Assembly (NCBI RefSeq): GCF_001399675.1
Contig: NZ_LJCO01000040.1
Location: 47,704-111,703, forward strand
Direction: 5' to 3'
DNA: 64,000 bases
DNA from: Paenalicyclobacillus ferrooxydans
GTDB lineage: Bacteria > Bacillota > Bacilli > Alicyclobacillales > Alicyclobacillaceae
Part shown: in pieces, positions 1-7,959 of the stretch
Numbering within the stretch: position 1 is the first letter of the stretch
Layout of the letters: each line of letters starts with the position of its first letter
Notes under the pieces: generated by a model
Databases searched by the model: none
Seen by the model: only the letters and a program-made list of their open reading frames with translations
What the model was told of the DNA's origin: nothing
Made by a program: the position numbers and the translations under genes

Positions 1-795
1 ATGCAGTGCCTCAGCACAAATGGCAATAATGTAATCTCCGTCGACCATCTGACCGGAAGCATCTACTGCAATGACACGGTCTGCGTCCCCGTCAAATGCC
101 AGTCCCAGATCCGCTTCGTATTCGAGAACTGCCCGTTGTACCACATGCGGGTGCGTAGAACCGCATCCCACATTAATGTTCGTGCCATCCGGCTGAGTAA
201 ACAGGGCTGTGACTTTTGCGCCGAGTCGCTCGAAAACCTCCGGCGCTGTGTGATATGATGCGCCGTTTGCACAGTCAAGGACAACATGCAGACCATCAAA
301 CCGATTTTGAACCGTGCCAATCAAAAAGCGCCGATACACCTCAAGCGCTGGTTCTTGGTAGAGACGCCCAACATCGACCCCAATCGGTCGTGGCAACTCT
401 TCACTTTGTTCCATCAGGGCTTCAATCTCATCTTCTACCGCGTCGAGGAGTTTGAATCCATCTCCGCCGAAAAACTTAATGCCGTTGTCTTCAACGGGGT
501 TATGTGAAGCAGAGATCATGACCCCCGCATTCGCGTGAAGGTGCTTTGTCAGAAAGGCCACGCCAGGGGTACTGACAACACCGAGTTGTAAGACATCCAC
601 ACCAACAGAGAGGATCCCGCTGACCAGAGATGCCTCGAGCATGTCACTGGAAATCCGAGTATCTTTACCCACAACAATCCTTGCCCCTGGCACACCGCGT
701 GTGAGCACATAGGCGCCTACACGTCCTAGGCGAAATGCGAATTCAGGTGTCAATTCAAGGTTCGCGATGCCGCGAACTCCATCGGTACCAAACAT
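1..795 (-). CDS. glmM: Phosphoglucosamine mutase GlmM (partial, C-terminus outside window)
   Basis: GlmM converts glucosamine-6-phosphate to glucosamine-1-phosphate, feeding UDP-GlcNAc and peptidoglycan synthesis in the cytoplasm. The first 265 codons are present and the frame runs open off the left edge. The N-terminus reads [12 protein letters not shown], the family signature. The phosphoserine loop SASHNP has its catalytic Ser at residue 97, and the magnesium loop DGDADR is at 235-240. The family is about 445 residues, so roughly 180 are missing. The ATG follows an AAGGAG-type site and starts 33 bases after cdaR. cdaA-cdaR-glmM is a conserved Firmicute operon; CdaR and GlmM both modulate the cyclase CdaA. 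Confidence 0.96.
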   Translation of the reverse strand, partial: MFGTDGVRGIANLELTPEFAFRLGRVGAYVLTRGVPGARIVVGKDTRISSDMLEASLVSGILSVGVDVLQLGVVSTPGVAFLTKHLHANAGVMISASHNPVEDNGIKFFGGDGFKLLDAVEDEIEALMEQSEELPRPIGVDVGRLYQEPALEVYRRFLIGTVQNRFDGLHVVLDCANGASYHTAPEVFERLGAKVTALFTQPDGTNINVGCGSTHPHVVQRAVLEYEADLGLAFDGDADRVIAVDASGQMVDGDYIIAICAEALH

Positions 796-828
796 GCGAG
801 TCAAAGACCTCGCTCCTTTCACACTCCG

Positions 829-2088
829 TTATCCGATACGATTGGTCCCAGCAGTCGTATTATTATTGTTGTTAGCAGTTCCTTGGCTTTGAATGGAAAC
901 AGGGACGGTAATTTGAGAGAGCTGTGTGACGGTAACCCAGTTGGGTGCGGAAACATGAACAGCTGCTGTGGTGTCTCCGGCCGTCAATCCACTTGCGTCA
1001 ATATACGCTATGATATCTGACGTCTGCAACTTGGAAATAATTGAGTCCGGACCGCTGACACGGATATCCAAGTTGGTTGTACCGGACAAAGTGACGGTTG
1101 CCCCCTGCGGTATGTTTCGAATCTGTATCGGAACTCCATTGAAGCTCCTCGCTGTGCTTCGCGAGATCTGAACCGTAACTTGAACGCTGGACGGAACAAC
1201 TTGAGTCCAGTTGGCTCCCGGGACGATGGGTACAGTGAATGTTTTCGTCGACGCCAGCCCCGAGACATCGACAGGCAATGTAACCTGACTGAGGGTTGCT
1301 GTGACGTCCGGCGATGCGGTTACGTTTACGGTCTGTTGCGCGACTGACAATCCTGACACCGCATAGCCAGGCGCTGGAGAGCCAAGTACTTCTGGGGCTA
1401 AACGCACCTTCATCTGTGGGGGTTCAATACGAACGACAGCAGTCACGTTCACCGGATCGACCTCGACCCCAGATACAGGCAGGCCGTTCTTATCAACCGG
1501 TTCTAGTGTCAATGTGTGGGATACTGTGGATTTTGCGCCTGACACGGACATATCGGCCATGACGGCAGCTACACGCTGCACAACGGAGCTCACCCCACTG
1601 ACCTGTACTGCCTGAACATCAGGTTGCACTTGTGCGACCTGATAGCCCTGGGCTGGGGTGCCAGTGACGTGAATTTGAACTGGTTTGCTTGCAGTCACTT
1701 TCTTCTCTAGCGTAACCTCAACAGTTTGCGGGAGAATCGTGTAGGCGACTGGAGGCATCCCCACTGCCTTCAGAGCAACGGCATGTGTGCCAGGGCCGAG
1801 ACCACGGGCATCGGCAACCACTTGAACCCCCATCATCTCACTTGGCAGCGATGTATTGTTGAGGAGTCCACCGCGAATTTCAACGACAACAGTAGGATGG
1901 TCAATGACTGTCACCATCATGTCTGGTTGAGTATTCACTTGGACTGCATACGGGAAGTCTTTGACAGACGCCGCCGTTTGGCCTGCTTGCGACGTTGGTG
2001 AAGGGGCATTCACTGTGAACCAAAGGATGCAAGCGAGTATCACAGCGACAATCCGTAGGACCATATTGTTGTTGAGAAACCTGTCCAC
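829..2088 (-). CDS. cdaR: CdaA regulator, YbbR-domain membrane protein
   Basis: CdaR is a membrane-anchored extracellular regulator of the diadenylate cyclase CdaA. The 419 residues begin with a single transmembrane segment at about 8-27, followed by four YbbR-type beta-rich repeats of about 80 residues, each with a V-x-V-x-G pattern and a Pro/Gly turn. The tail is low-complexity with a run of five Asn. The start is a GTG that shares one base with the cdaA stop (TAGTG), so the two genes are translationally coupled. The family name and partner are established knowledge; the repeat count is estimated by eye. Confidence 0.93.
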   Translation of the reverse strand: MDRFLNNNMVLRIVAVILACILWFTVNAPSPTSQAGQTAASVKDFPYAVQVNTQPDMMVTVIDHPTVVVEIRGGLLNNTSLPSEMMGVQVVADARGLGPGTHAVALKAVGMPPVAYTILPQTVEVTLEKKVTASKPVQIHVTGTPAQGYQVAQVQPDVQAVQVSGVSSVVQRVAAVMADMSVSGAKSTVSHTLTLEPVDKNGLPVSGVEVDPVNVTAVVRIEPPQMKVRLAPEVLGSPAPGYAVSGLSVAQQTVNVTASPDVTATLSQVTLPVDVSGLASTKTFTVPIVPGANWTQVVPSSVQVTVQISRSTARSFNGVPIQIRNIPQGATVTLSGTTNLDIRVSGPDSIISKLQTSDIIAYIDASGLTAGDTTAAVHVSAPNWVTVTQLSQITVPVSIQSQGTANNNNNTTAGTNRIG

Positions 2089-2906
2089 TACGATGCCGCC
2101 TTTCGTCCAAAGAATTGCAAGCGACGATTGCGCTTTGGCGTTAAAAGAGTCTGCAGCAACTCAAACAGCGCATTTTCACTGAGGTCTCTCGTTAAGACTC
2201 CATCGACTGCGATGGATATTTTCCCGGTTTCCTCTGACACCACAACAGCGACAGCATCTGATTGTTCCGTTACACCAAGCGCCGCACGATGCCTTGTCCC
2301 AAGTTCTTTGTCAAGGTTACGATTTTCAGTAAGAGGAAGGAAGCACCCCGCCGAGACCAGGCGCTCCCCCCGCACGACAACTGCACCGTCATGCAGGGGT
2401 GTATTTGGAATAAAGGTGTTGATGAGCAGTTGTGAACTCACACGACCTTCCACAAGAATTCCAGTTTCGATGTATTCTGTCAGTCCGGTTTCACGTTCGA
2501 TGACAATGAGCGCACCGATCTTGGCCTTGGAGAGTACCTGTGTGCACTTGACGATCTCAGCTATCAGCTGTTGCGTTTCTTCAGGGGCTTGACTCCGGAA
2601 AGAGAGCGACATAAAGCCGCCACGGCCCAGTTGTTCCAAGGCTCTGCGCAGTTCAGGCTGAAACACAATGGGAATGGCAATGAAGCCAAGGGTAAGAATC
2701 TTGTTCAACAGCCAATTGACCGTCGTCAGATGAAACAAGCTGCTCAGGGCCGTCGCTACAAGAATGACGATGACACCCTGTAAAAGTTGGACTGCTCGCG
2801 TGCCTCGAATGAGGAGCAACAGGCGATACAGCAGGTACGCCACGATTATAATATCAATCGCATTCAAGAAGTTGAACCGTTCAATTGCACTAAGCCACCC
2901 ATCCAA
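2088..2906 (-). CDS. cdaA: Diadenylate cyclase CdaA (DacA)
   Basis: CdaA makes c-di-AMP from two ATP at the membrane; in Firmicutes this nucleotide controls potassium and osmolyte uptake. The 272 residues have three hydrophobic segments between about 15 and 83, then a DAC domain with the catalytic DGA motif at 173-175 and RHR at 205-207. Length matches the family (about 270). The start is a TTG with a GGGTGA ribosome-binding site seven bases upstream. It is the first gene of cdaA-cdaR-glmM. A second cyclase, disA, lies elsewhere in this window. Confidence 0.95.
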   Translation of the reverse strand: MDGWLSAIERFNFLNAIDIIIVAYLLYRLLLLIRGTRAVQLLQGVIVILVATALSSLFHLTTVNWLLNKILTLGFIAIPIVFQPELRRALEQLGRGGFMSLSFRSQAPEETQQLIAEIVKCTQVLSKAKIGALIVIERETGLTEYIETGILVEGRVSSQLLINTFIPNTPLHDGAVVVRGERLVSAGCFLPLTENRNLDKELGTRHRAALGVTEQSDAVAVVVSEETGKISIAVDGVLTRDLSENALFELLQTLLTPKRNRRLQFFGRKAAS

Positions 2907-2942
2907 GGCAACGTCACCCGATTCCGGAAAAACTTTTAGATC

Positions 2943-2971
2943 ATTGTTTCCTACATATTATACCGCGTCAA
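2943..2971 (-). promoter_or_regulatory. Candidate sigma-A promoter upstream of cdaA
   Basis: Reading leftward, TTGACG is followed after 17 bases by AACAAT. A perfect TATAAT lies inside that spacer but has no well-placed -35. Either could drive cdaA; the exact promoter is undecided. Confidence 0.35.
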
Positions 2972-2999
2972 GGGGGCGGCTTGCCCGAACCATCGTAGA

Positions 3000-3686
3000 T
3001 TAGGGAGACTTTTGTGTGCGTTTCAGTTTCCCGCCCTTCGCTATATCCTTTACTCCTGCACGCCGATACATGGCCAAAAACCCCTGTGCAATCGCTCCAT
3101 GCCCCGCATCGTTTGGGTGAATCGGGTTACCGCGGATTCGAAAGTCGCGGATGGACCCTCGTTTGTAGCCTTCAACAAAACGAAATTCCTTGCCGTCAAA
3201 TCTTGCCGCGATATCCGCCAGAAGAAGGTTGTATCGGCGGGCCACCCTCCGCACGCAATCATTTACGAGTCCGGTGTACTCTTCTGCAAGGACGGAGTTT
3301 GGAAACGGATTGTAAAGCGTCGCGATGATAAAGCGGGTACCAGGTCTGTATGCCAACTCTACAATGTTCGTCAAGTTTTGATAGTAACGATCCGCTACTT
3401 TCATCAGGTGACTATGGTTTCCGTTTAGGAGAAACGGCGACGAACGAAGGAGATCGTTCCCACCCACCATCAACGTAGTCAACTTTGCTTCATCGAATAT
3501 GCTCGGCTGCACGGACTTGACAGACTTGAGTAACCTGGCGGAAGTCCAGCCCGGCTTCGCGTGCAGGTACACATTGACCCGCTCTTGTTTCGAGAGACTT
3601 CGCGCGATCCGCTGTACATAGGATCTCCTGTTGTTGGTTGCAGAATACCCGTACGTCACCGAGTCTCCAAGCGCAACATATAGCAC
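3000..3686 (-). CDS. SGNH/GDSL-family hydrolase
   Basis: A predicted esterase or lipase-like hydrolase of the SGNH fold, 228 residues. The nucleophile block GDSVTYG lies near the N-terminus, the oxyanion block GGNDLL is present, and the His block reads NPIHPNDAGH. Block V normally reads DxxH, but here the Asp position is Asn, so the acid of the triad may come from elsewhere. The chosen start is a GTG giving MLYVALGDS, nine bases after AAGGGG; an upstream GTG at 3722 has a weak site. No signal peptide is obvious. The substrate is unknown. It sits between rocF and cdaA, where Bacillus carries sigW-rsiW. Confidence 0.8.
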   Translation of the reverse strand: MLYVALGDSVTYGYSATNNRRSYVQRIARSLSKQERVNVYLHAKPGWTSARLLKSVKSVQPSIFDEAKLTTLMVGGNDLLRSSPFLLNGNHSHLMKVADRYYQNLTNIVELAYRPGTRFIIATLYNPFPNSVLAEEYTGLVNDCVRRVARRYNLLLADIAARFDGKEFRFVEGYKRGSIRDFRIRGNPIHPNDAGHGAIAQGFLAMYRRAGVKDIAKGGKLKRTQKSP

Positions 3687-3812
3687 AAACGCCAGCCCCT
3701 TGCCGAAGACCAAAAAGGTCACTTTCCACGCCCGCGGGAACTGCCAAGGCGTGGTTATAGTAACCTATTGCAATCGGCTGTAAGGCGTGACGCAAGGACT
3801 GTTAATTCTTCA

Positions 3813-4721
3813 TCAAACGACCGTTTTCCCGAACAGGGACTCGACAAGCTCAACGGCCATTTCTGCCGTACGGTTTCGATTATCAAGAATCGGGTTCACC
3901 TCGACAACGTCAACAGAGACGAGTCTTCCGGATGCAGCCAAGAGTTCCATGGCAAGGTGACCTTCCCGGTACGTGACTCCGCCGTTAACAGGGGTCCCCA
4001 CACCGGGAGCGAACATCGGATCAAGAGCATCCAGGTCAAGACTCAGGTGAATCCCGTCCGTTCCATTACCGGCAATTTCAATGGCTTCAGACATAACCTG
4101 TCCCATTCCTGCCTGGTCAATCTCGGCCATTGTGTATACTTTGATTCCTGATTCACGAATCAAGCGAACCTCGTCACTGTCAACTGACCGGGCACCGACG
4201 AGAACGACGTTTTTCGGATTGACCTTCGGAGTAAATCCGCCAATGGACAGCAACTGTTGATGTCCGTAGCCAAGGGCAACAGCGAGCGGCATTCCGTGAA
4301 TATTTCCGGACGGAGTGGTCTCTTCGGTATTCATATCCCCGTGGGCGTCAAACCAGATGACGCCAACGTTTCGGTATTTACTTGCAACCCCGGCGACACT
4401 GCCGATGGAGATACTATGGTCACCTCCCAAAATAATCGGGATGTGTCCATCCTCAACGACAGACTGCACTCTCTGGAAGAGGTCTTGAGACACACGCAGA
4501 ACTTCATCGAGGTACTTTAGCTTCTCATTCTTGACCGTGTGCATTTCAGGCATCGGCACATCTATGTTCCCGAGGTCTTTGACTACACACCCGAGTGAAT
4601 GAAGCTTCTCACGCAGCCCCGCATAACGAATGGCACTCGGCCCCATATCCACGCCACGCCGTCCTTGTCCAAGGTCTGACGGAGCACCAATAATCCTCAA
4701 CTCTTTCATCACGTCTTTCAT
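3813..4721 (-). CDS. rocF: Arginase RocF
   Basis: Arginase hydrolyses L-arginine to ornithine and urea. All Mn-binding ligands of the ureohydrolase family are visible: GGDHS (His102), DAHGD (Asp125, His127, Asp129) and DLDALDP (Asp229, Asp231). At 302 residues the length fits bacterial arginases (about 300). The ATG was chosen because GAAGGAG lies nine bases upstream; a longer in-frame version starting at 4790 would overlap the preceding gene and has no matching homology. It is monocistronic or follows the SpoIIM-family gene by 37 bases. Agmatinase is the main alternative, but the NIHGMPLA context favours arginase. Confidence 0.93.
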   Translation of the reverse strand: MKDVMKELRIIGAPSDLGQGRRGVDMGPSAIRYAGLREKLHSLGCVVKDLGNIDVPMPEMHTVKNEKLKYLDEVLRVSQDLFQRVQSVVEDGHIPIILGGDHSISIGSVAGVASKYRNVGVIWFDAHGDMNTEETTPSGNIHGMPLAVALGYGHQQLLSIGGFTPKVNPKNVVLVGARSVDSDEVRLIRESGIKVYTMAEIDQAGMGQVMSEAIEIAGNGTDGIHLSLDLDALDPMFAPGVGTPVNGGVTYREGHLAMELLAASGRLVSVDVVEVNPILDNRNRTAEMAVELVESLFGKTVV

Positions 4722-4758
4722 CACGCCACACTCCTTCTCAAATATGTAAAAACATGTC

Positions 4759-5412
4759 TCACTTATGAAAATGCTGAATCCCGATGACAATCAAGTGCGG
4801 TGTCACTGTTCCTTCAATGGTCGCGGCAATCACGAGTAACCCGATTGGGTAAGGCAATAACTTGAGCACCTTTTTCAGTTCGCTGCGAAACACACCGGGT
4901 TGCCCTCGTCCTGGTTGTAACTGTGTCGGAAAAATCCTGACTTGCAGGTGCCACCAAAGCGATTGCACAGCGAAGTAGCCAAGTCTGATGCCCATCACGC
5001 CACACCAAATAAAGGCAGGTAGTTCAAACAGACCGTGTGGAAGCATCCCATACACAAAGATACGCCATGCAGGGACAGACAAATGTTGGGACTCTTCAGC
5101 GACTACGTAGCCCATCGTGAGGCCGTTCATCCACATTGCCCAAGCGGGGTAAATACCTGCAGTCAAAATACCCGATATAATCATAACAATAATCGCAGCG
5201 AACAGGTTGTGGATCAAAATCATCAGAACAGTACGGATCACGGAGTGAAATACACCTGTTTGCACAGCAAGTTTTCTCAGTTGTTCAAGGCTTGGTGCGA
5301 GCATGCTGTTGAACCTTGCCGGCCAACTCACCCCGGCCAGATAGCCGGATAAGAGTAGAAGCAAACCAAGTCCCCACACCCAACCCTGTCGGTTCTCCCA
5401 TGTAGTGTTCAC
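4759..5412 (-). CDS. SpoIIM/DUF95-family integral membrane protein
   Basis: A 217-residue membrane protein with about five hydrophobic segments and the DUF95 hallmark near MLPHGLFELPAF. SpoIIM itself works in the forespore-engulfment complex with SpoIID and SpoIIP, but DUF95 is broad and this copy stands alone, so an engulfment role is inference. The GTG start lies six bases after AGGGAGG; an ATG 69 bases upstream would run into the divergent pdaB promoter region. It is divergent from the sporulation gene pdaB, with which it may share control sequences. Confidence 0.75.
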   Translation of the reverse strand: MNTTWENRQGWVWGLGLLLLLSGYLAGVSWPARFNSMLAPSLEQLRKLAVQTGVFHSVIRTVLMILIHNLFAAIIVMIISGILTAGIYPAWAMWMNGLTMGYVVAEESQHLSVPAWRIFVYGMLPHGLFELPAFIWCGVMGIRLGYFAVQSLWWHLQVRIFPTQLQPGRGQPGVFRSELKKVLKLLPYPIGLLVIAATIEGTVTPHLIVIGIQHFHK

Positions 5413-5434
5413 GCCAAACCTCCCTATGCCTATT

Positions 5435-5463
5435 GTATAGGTCTTGTCCGCTCGGCATACACT
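5435..5463 (+). promoter_or_regulatory. Candidate sigma-E promoter of pdaB
   Basis: The sequence CATACACT is a perfect match to the sigma-E -10 consensus CATACANT, and an ATA-containing -35-like element (GTATAGG) precedes it by 14 bases. It lies about 34 bases before the pdaB start. Bacillus subtilis pdaB is known to be sigma-E dependent, which agrees with this reading. Confidence 0.5.
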
Positions 5464-5496
5464 TTGGCTGATTATGTCCAAGTGGAGGTTATGCCA

Positions 5497-6231
5497 ATGC
5501 GGAACAGAAGCAGACTGTTTCTACTCACATTCGTTGTTGCACTCTTTATGGGTATGCTCTGCTGGCCTGCAAATGCTGTCCAAGCGAAGCCGAACGCAGA
5601 TGAACCAAAGGCCATCTATAAGGTCGACACGGACAAGAAGCTGGTTGCACTCACGTTCGACATCTCCTGGGGGAACAAGATACCTGAGCCTGTGCTAAAA
5701 ATATTGAAGGACAAGCAGGTTACAAAAGCCACCTTCTTCCTCAGCGGCCCGTGGACAGTGCGGCATCCGGAAATTGCGAAGCAGATTAAGAACATGGGAT
5801 TCGAAATTGGAAACCACGGAAACCTGCACAAAGATTTCTCAAACTACCCTGACGCTTGGATCCGTCAGCAGGTAGGACTGTCCGAGAAGGCCATCAAGCA
5901 GGTTACAAACGTAAAGACCACGCTCATTCGGACTCCAAACGGTGACTTCAATCCCCGTGTCATCAAGTGTCTGAACAGCATGGGTTACACAGTCATCCAG
6001 TGGAACACCGATTCACTCGACTGGAAGAATCCAGGCGTGAGCGCCATTGCCAATCGTGTCCTAACCCGGGCTGTACCGGGCGACATTATTCTCATGCACG
6101 CGAGTGACTCATCGAAGCAAATTCCACAGGCCTTGCCGCAGATCATCGACGGACTGCGGGCTAAAGGATATCAATTTGTCACCGTGTCTGAACTGTTAGC
6201 CCAAGCCAAGGTAAAGACAGAGGTGCAGTAG
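5497..6231 (+). CDS. pdaB: Sporulation polysaccharide deacetylase PdaB
   Basis: PdaB is a carbohydrate-esterase-4 protein needed to maintain spores late in sporulation; it is thought to act on cortex peptidoglycan. The 244 residues start with a hydrophobic signal or anchor segment (about 7-29). The NodB-like domain begins at TFDISWG (53-59), the PdaB version of the catalytic TFDDG motif; a downstream HGNLH replaces the usual HxxxH metal pair. ATG 5497 lies eight bases after GGAGG, better than the ATG two codons earlier, which is only two bases away. Its neighbours kbaA, gerD and cwlD are the same as in Bacillus. Confidence 0.92.
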   Translation: MRNRSRLFLLTFVVALFMGMLCWPANAVQAKPNADEPKAIYKVDTDKKLVALTFDISWGNKIPEPVLKILKDKQVTKATFFLSGPWTVRHPEIAKQIKNMGFEIGNHGNLHKDFSNYPDAWIRQQVGLSEKAIKQVTNVKTTLIRTPNGDFNPRVIKCLNSMGYTVIQWNTDSLDWKNPGVSAIANRVLTRAVPGDIILMHASDSSKQIPQALPQIIDGLRAKGYQFVTVSELLAQAKVKTEVQ

Positions 6232-6271
6232 AGGGTCTGCACTCAAGGGATACTCACCTCATATTCTATAG

Positions 6272-6307
6272 ACCGTCACGTTAAGAGCCAAGCGCGCACG
6301 TGACGGT
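6272..6307. terminator. Hairpin between convergent pdaB and kbaA
   Basis: Perfect 10-bp inverted arms (ACCGTCACGT and ACGTGACGGT) surround a 16-base loop. There is no clear T-run on either side. Its place between two convergent genes suggests a bidirectional transcription barrier, but an intrinsic terminator is not proven by sequence. Confidence 0.45.
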
Positions 6308-6335
6308 TCAGGAGTCACAGCGGTTGAAGCAAGGA

Positions 6336-7046
6336 TCAGGAATTGTCCGGTTCCTCGATCCTTGCTTTGTTTACCCGCCCCGCCTTTTTCTCTGCTTTGG
6401 CAGCGGCCTTCGCAGCCTTAATCCGCTCCTTGATTTCAACCCGTGCAGCAGCATCCTTGGCCCACGCCCCTTGTCTTGCTTCAGCTGACAGCAACTTGCC
6501 GAAGATAAGCAGGAGATAGACATTGCATAACATCATAATGAGACCGGTCTGGTTGACGATGGGACCGGCTGATTGCGCTCGGATAACGAGTAGCCAGTCC
6601 ACCACCGTAAAAACGTACAGATAAAAAACTGACGGCAGGAAGCTCCCTCGTCCGGAAAGCCTCGTTTTCACCATACCTGCAATCATTGCCACAACCAACG
6701 GCCACAGCCCTTGAAGCAGGTATACTGAGAGCGTCGCATGATGAAGCGGGTGGCGGATTGCATCAATGTGATATCTCCACCACAGCATGTCATATAGGAC
6801 AAGAGCCAAAATGAGCCCTTGCGCCCACCTCCATACGCGCTTTGGTAAAGTCATACTCGATATAAAGTTTAGAGTCAGATAGGCCCAAAACCCCATCAAG
6901 CTTGTGGTGGCTAAAAAGGCACCTGATATAAGACCGATAAACCACGGGACATGCAACCACAGTCCCGCCACACTCGTGAAGATTCCTGCAATCGCACCGA
7001 GCAAAACAGTGCTGACGATTAAGAAGACAAACTGGTTTAGACGCAT
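6336..7046 (-). CDS. kbaA: KinB-signalling pathway activator KbaA
   Basis: KbaA is a membrane protein that activates the sporulation kinase KinB, feeding the phosphorelay to Spo0A. The 236 residues contain about six hydrophobic segments, with a W-rich stretch (YDMLWWRYH) and a charged Lys/Ala-rich cytoplasmic tail. Length and hydropathy match the family (about 200). The tail of about 45 residues after the last membrane segment is longer than I recall for Bacillus KbaA. The ATG follows TAGGAGGAG. It lies between gerD and pdaB, the conserved position. The KinB partner is not in the window. Confidence 0.88.
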   Translation of the reverse strand: MRLNQFVFLIVSTVLLGAIAGIFTSVAGLWLHVPWFIGLISGAFLATTSLMGFWAYLTLNFISSMTLPKRVWRWAQGLILALVLYDMLWWRYHIDAIRHPLHHATLSVYLLQGLWPLVVAMIAGMVKTRLSGRGSFLPSVFYLYVFTVVDWLLVIRAQSAGPIVNQTGLIMMLCNVYLLLIFGKLLSAEARQGAWAKDAAARVEIKERIKAAKAAAKAEKKAGRVNKARIEEPDNS

Positions 7047-7101
7047 GTGGCTCTCCTCCTACCGTTTCATGATAGCTCAGGCGTTTGCTGGGTACAAACC
7101 G

Positions 7102-7125
7102 TCTCGAGAAGTATCTCGAGAAGTA
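7102..7125. repeat. Perfect 12-bp tandem duplication upstream of gerD and kbaA
   Basis: TCTCGAGAAGTA occurs twice back to back in the divergent kbaA-gerD intergenic region. Each copy contains the palindrome CTCGAG. It could be chance slippage or a doubled regulator site. Confidence 0.8.
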
Positions 7126-7190
7126 ATTGGTACTCGCATAAGTCACCCCGCCTGGACGAATGCTAGACGTGCAGGCACGCGGAGGTGACT

Positions 7191-7847
7191 ATGTTGAAAA
7201 GAACACAGACGTTGCTAGCTGGGGCGCTCTGTTGCCTCGTGTTGGCGGGTTGCGGCAGTACAAGTGCGGGCGCTGACGCATCGTCTGCCACGCAACCCGA
7301 TTACAGTGGAACCAAGCAAATGGTTCTCGATATTCTTCATTCCGGGGAAGGCAAGAAGGCCCTTAGTGAAGTACTGCAAGACCCAACTCTGCGGACACAG
7401 TGGTTGGTCTCCCAAACAGATGTGTCCACGGCAATGGAAAAGGCGCTCACAAGCGGAAAGAACCAATCTCTGCTGAGTCAACAGCTCAAGGACCCAAAGT
7501 TTGCGGCTGCGCTTGCAAAGGCAATTGAACCTGAACTGTTGGCACAACAAAAGCAGTTGATGAAAGATCCAACGTATCAGAAGGATATGTTGGTACTGTT
7601 GAAATCCCCAGACTTTTCAAAACAAGTTGAGGATCTCATGCAAACCCCTCCGTTTCGCGGTCTCATCATGAAGGTAATGACCGAGGCCCTGCAAACGCCA
7701 AGCTTTCGCATGCAGTTCCAGGATGCACTCAAACAAGCCGTCGCAGAATCGATGCAATCGGTTGGCGGGCAAAGCTCCGGGAAAGGTCAATCCGGCGGCA
7801 GCGGCGGTTCATCAGGTGGCAGTTCCGGGGGAGGCGGAGGGCAATAA
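7191..7847 (+). CDS. gerD: Spore germination lipoprotein GerD
   Basis: GerD is an inner-membrane lipoprotein of spores that scaffolds the nutrient germinant receptors. The 218 residues begin with a lipoprotein signal peptide ending in lipobox LAGC (Cys at about 22). The alpha-helical core carries the paired DP/SP motifs typical of the family, such as LQDPTLRTQ, LKDPKFAAA, MKDPTYQKD and LKSPDFSKQ. The C-terminal 25 residues are almost only Gly, Ser and Gln. The ATG lies five bases after GGAGG. It is transcribed alone, divergent from kbaA and convergent with mrp. Confidence 0.93.
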   Translation: MLKRTQTLLAGALCCLVLAGCGSTSAGADASSATQPDYSGTKQMVLDILHSGEGKKALSEVLQDPTLRTQWLVSQTDVSTAMEKALTSGKNQSLLSQQLKDPKFAAALAKAIEPELLAQQKQLMKDPTYQKDMLVLLKSPDFSKQVEDLMQTPPFRGLIMKVMTEALQTPSFRMQFQDALKQAVAESMQSVGGQSSGKGQSGGSGGSSGGSSGGGGGQ

Positions 7848-7882
7848 AAAAACAGCCGCTGCAGACCATGCAGCGGCTGTTT
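7845..7882. terminator. Bidirectional terminator between gerD and mrp
   Basis: An almost perfect 13-bp stem (AACAGCCGCTGCA with TGCAGCGGCTGTT) has a five-base loop. On the minus strand it is followed by seven T residues, so it is a strong terminator for the cwlD-mrp transcript; on the plus strand a shorter T-run serves gerD. Confidence 0.85.
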
Positions 7883-7906
7883 CCGTGGTGTTGAGAACCA
7901 TCCATT

Positions 7907-7957
7907 AGAGCTTTACCGATAGAGCCTTACTGACCCCGGTCTAGAGCCTTACTGACC
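7907..7957. repeat. Short direct repeats beside the mrp stop
   Basis: AGAGCCTTACTGACC occurs exactly twice, 22 bases apart, and a diverged third copy (AGAGCTTTACCGAT) precedes them. The units lie between the terminator and the mrp stop codon. Probably slippage debris; no function is suggested by the sequence. Confidence 0.7.
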
Positions 7958-7959
7958 GG

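Noticed and set aside
4722..4790. Longer N-terminus for arginase
   Set aside because: The added residues are not arginase-like, and AAGGAG is correctly spaced only for the ATG at 4721.
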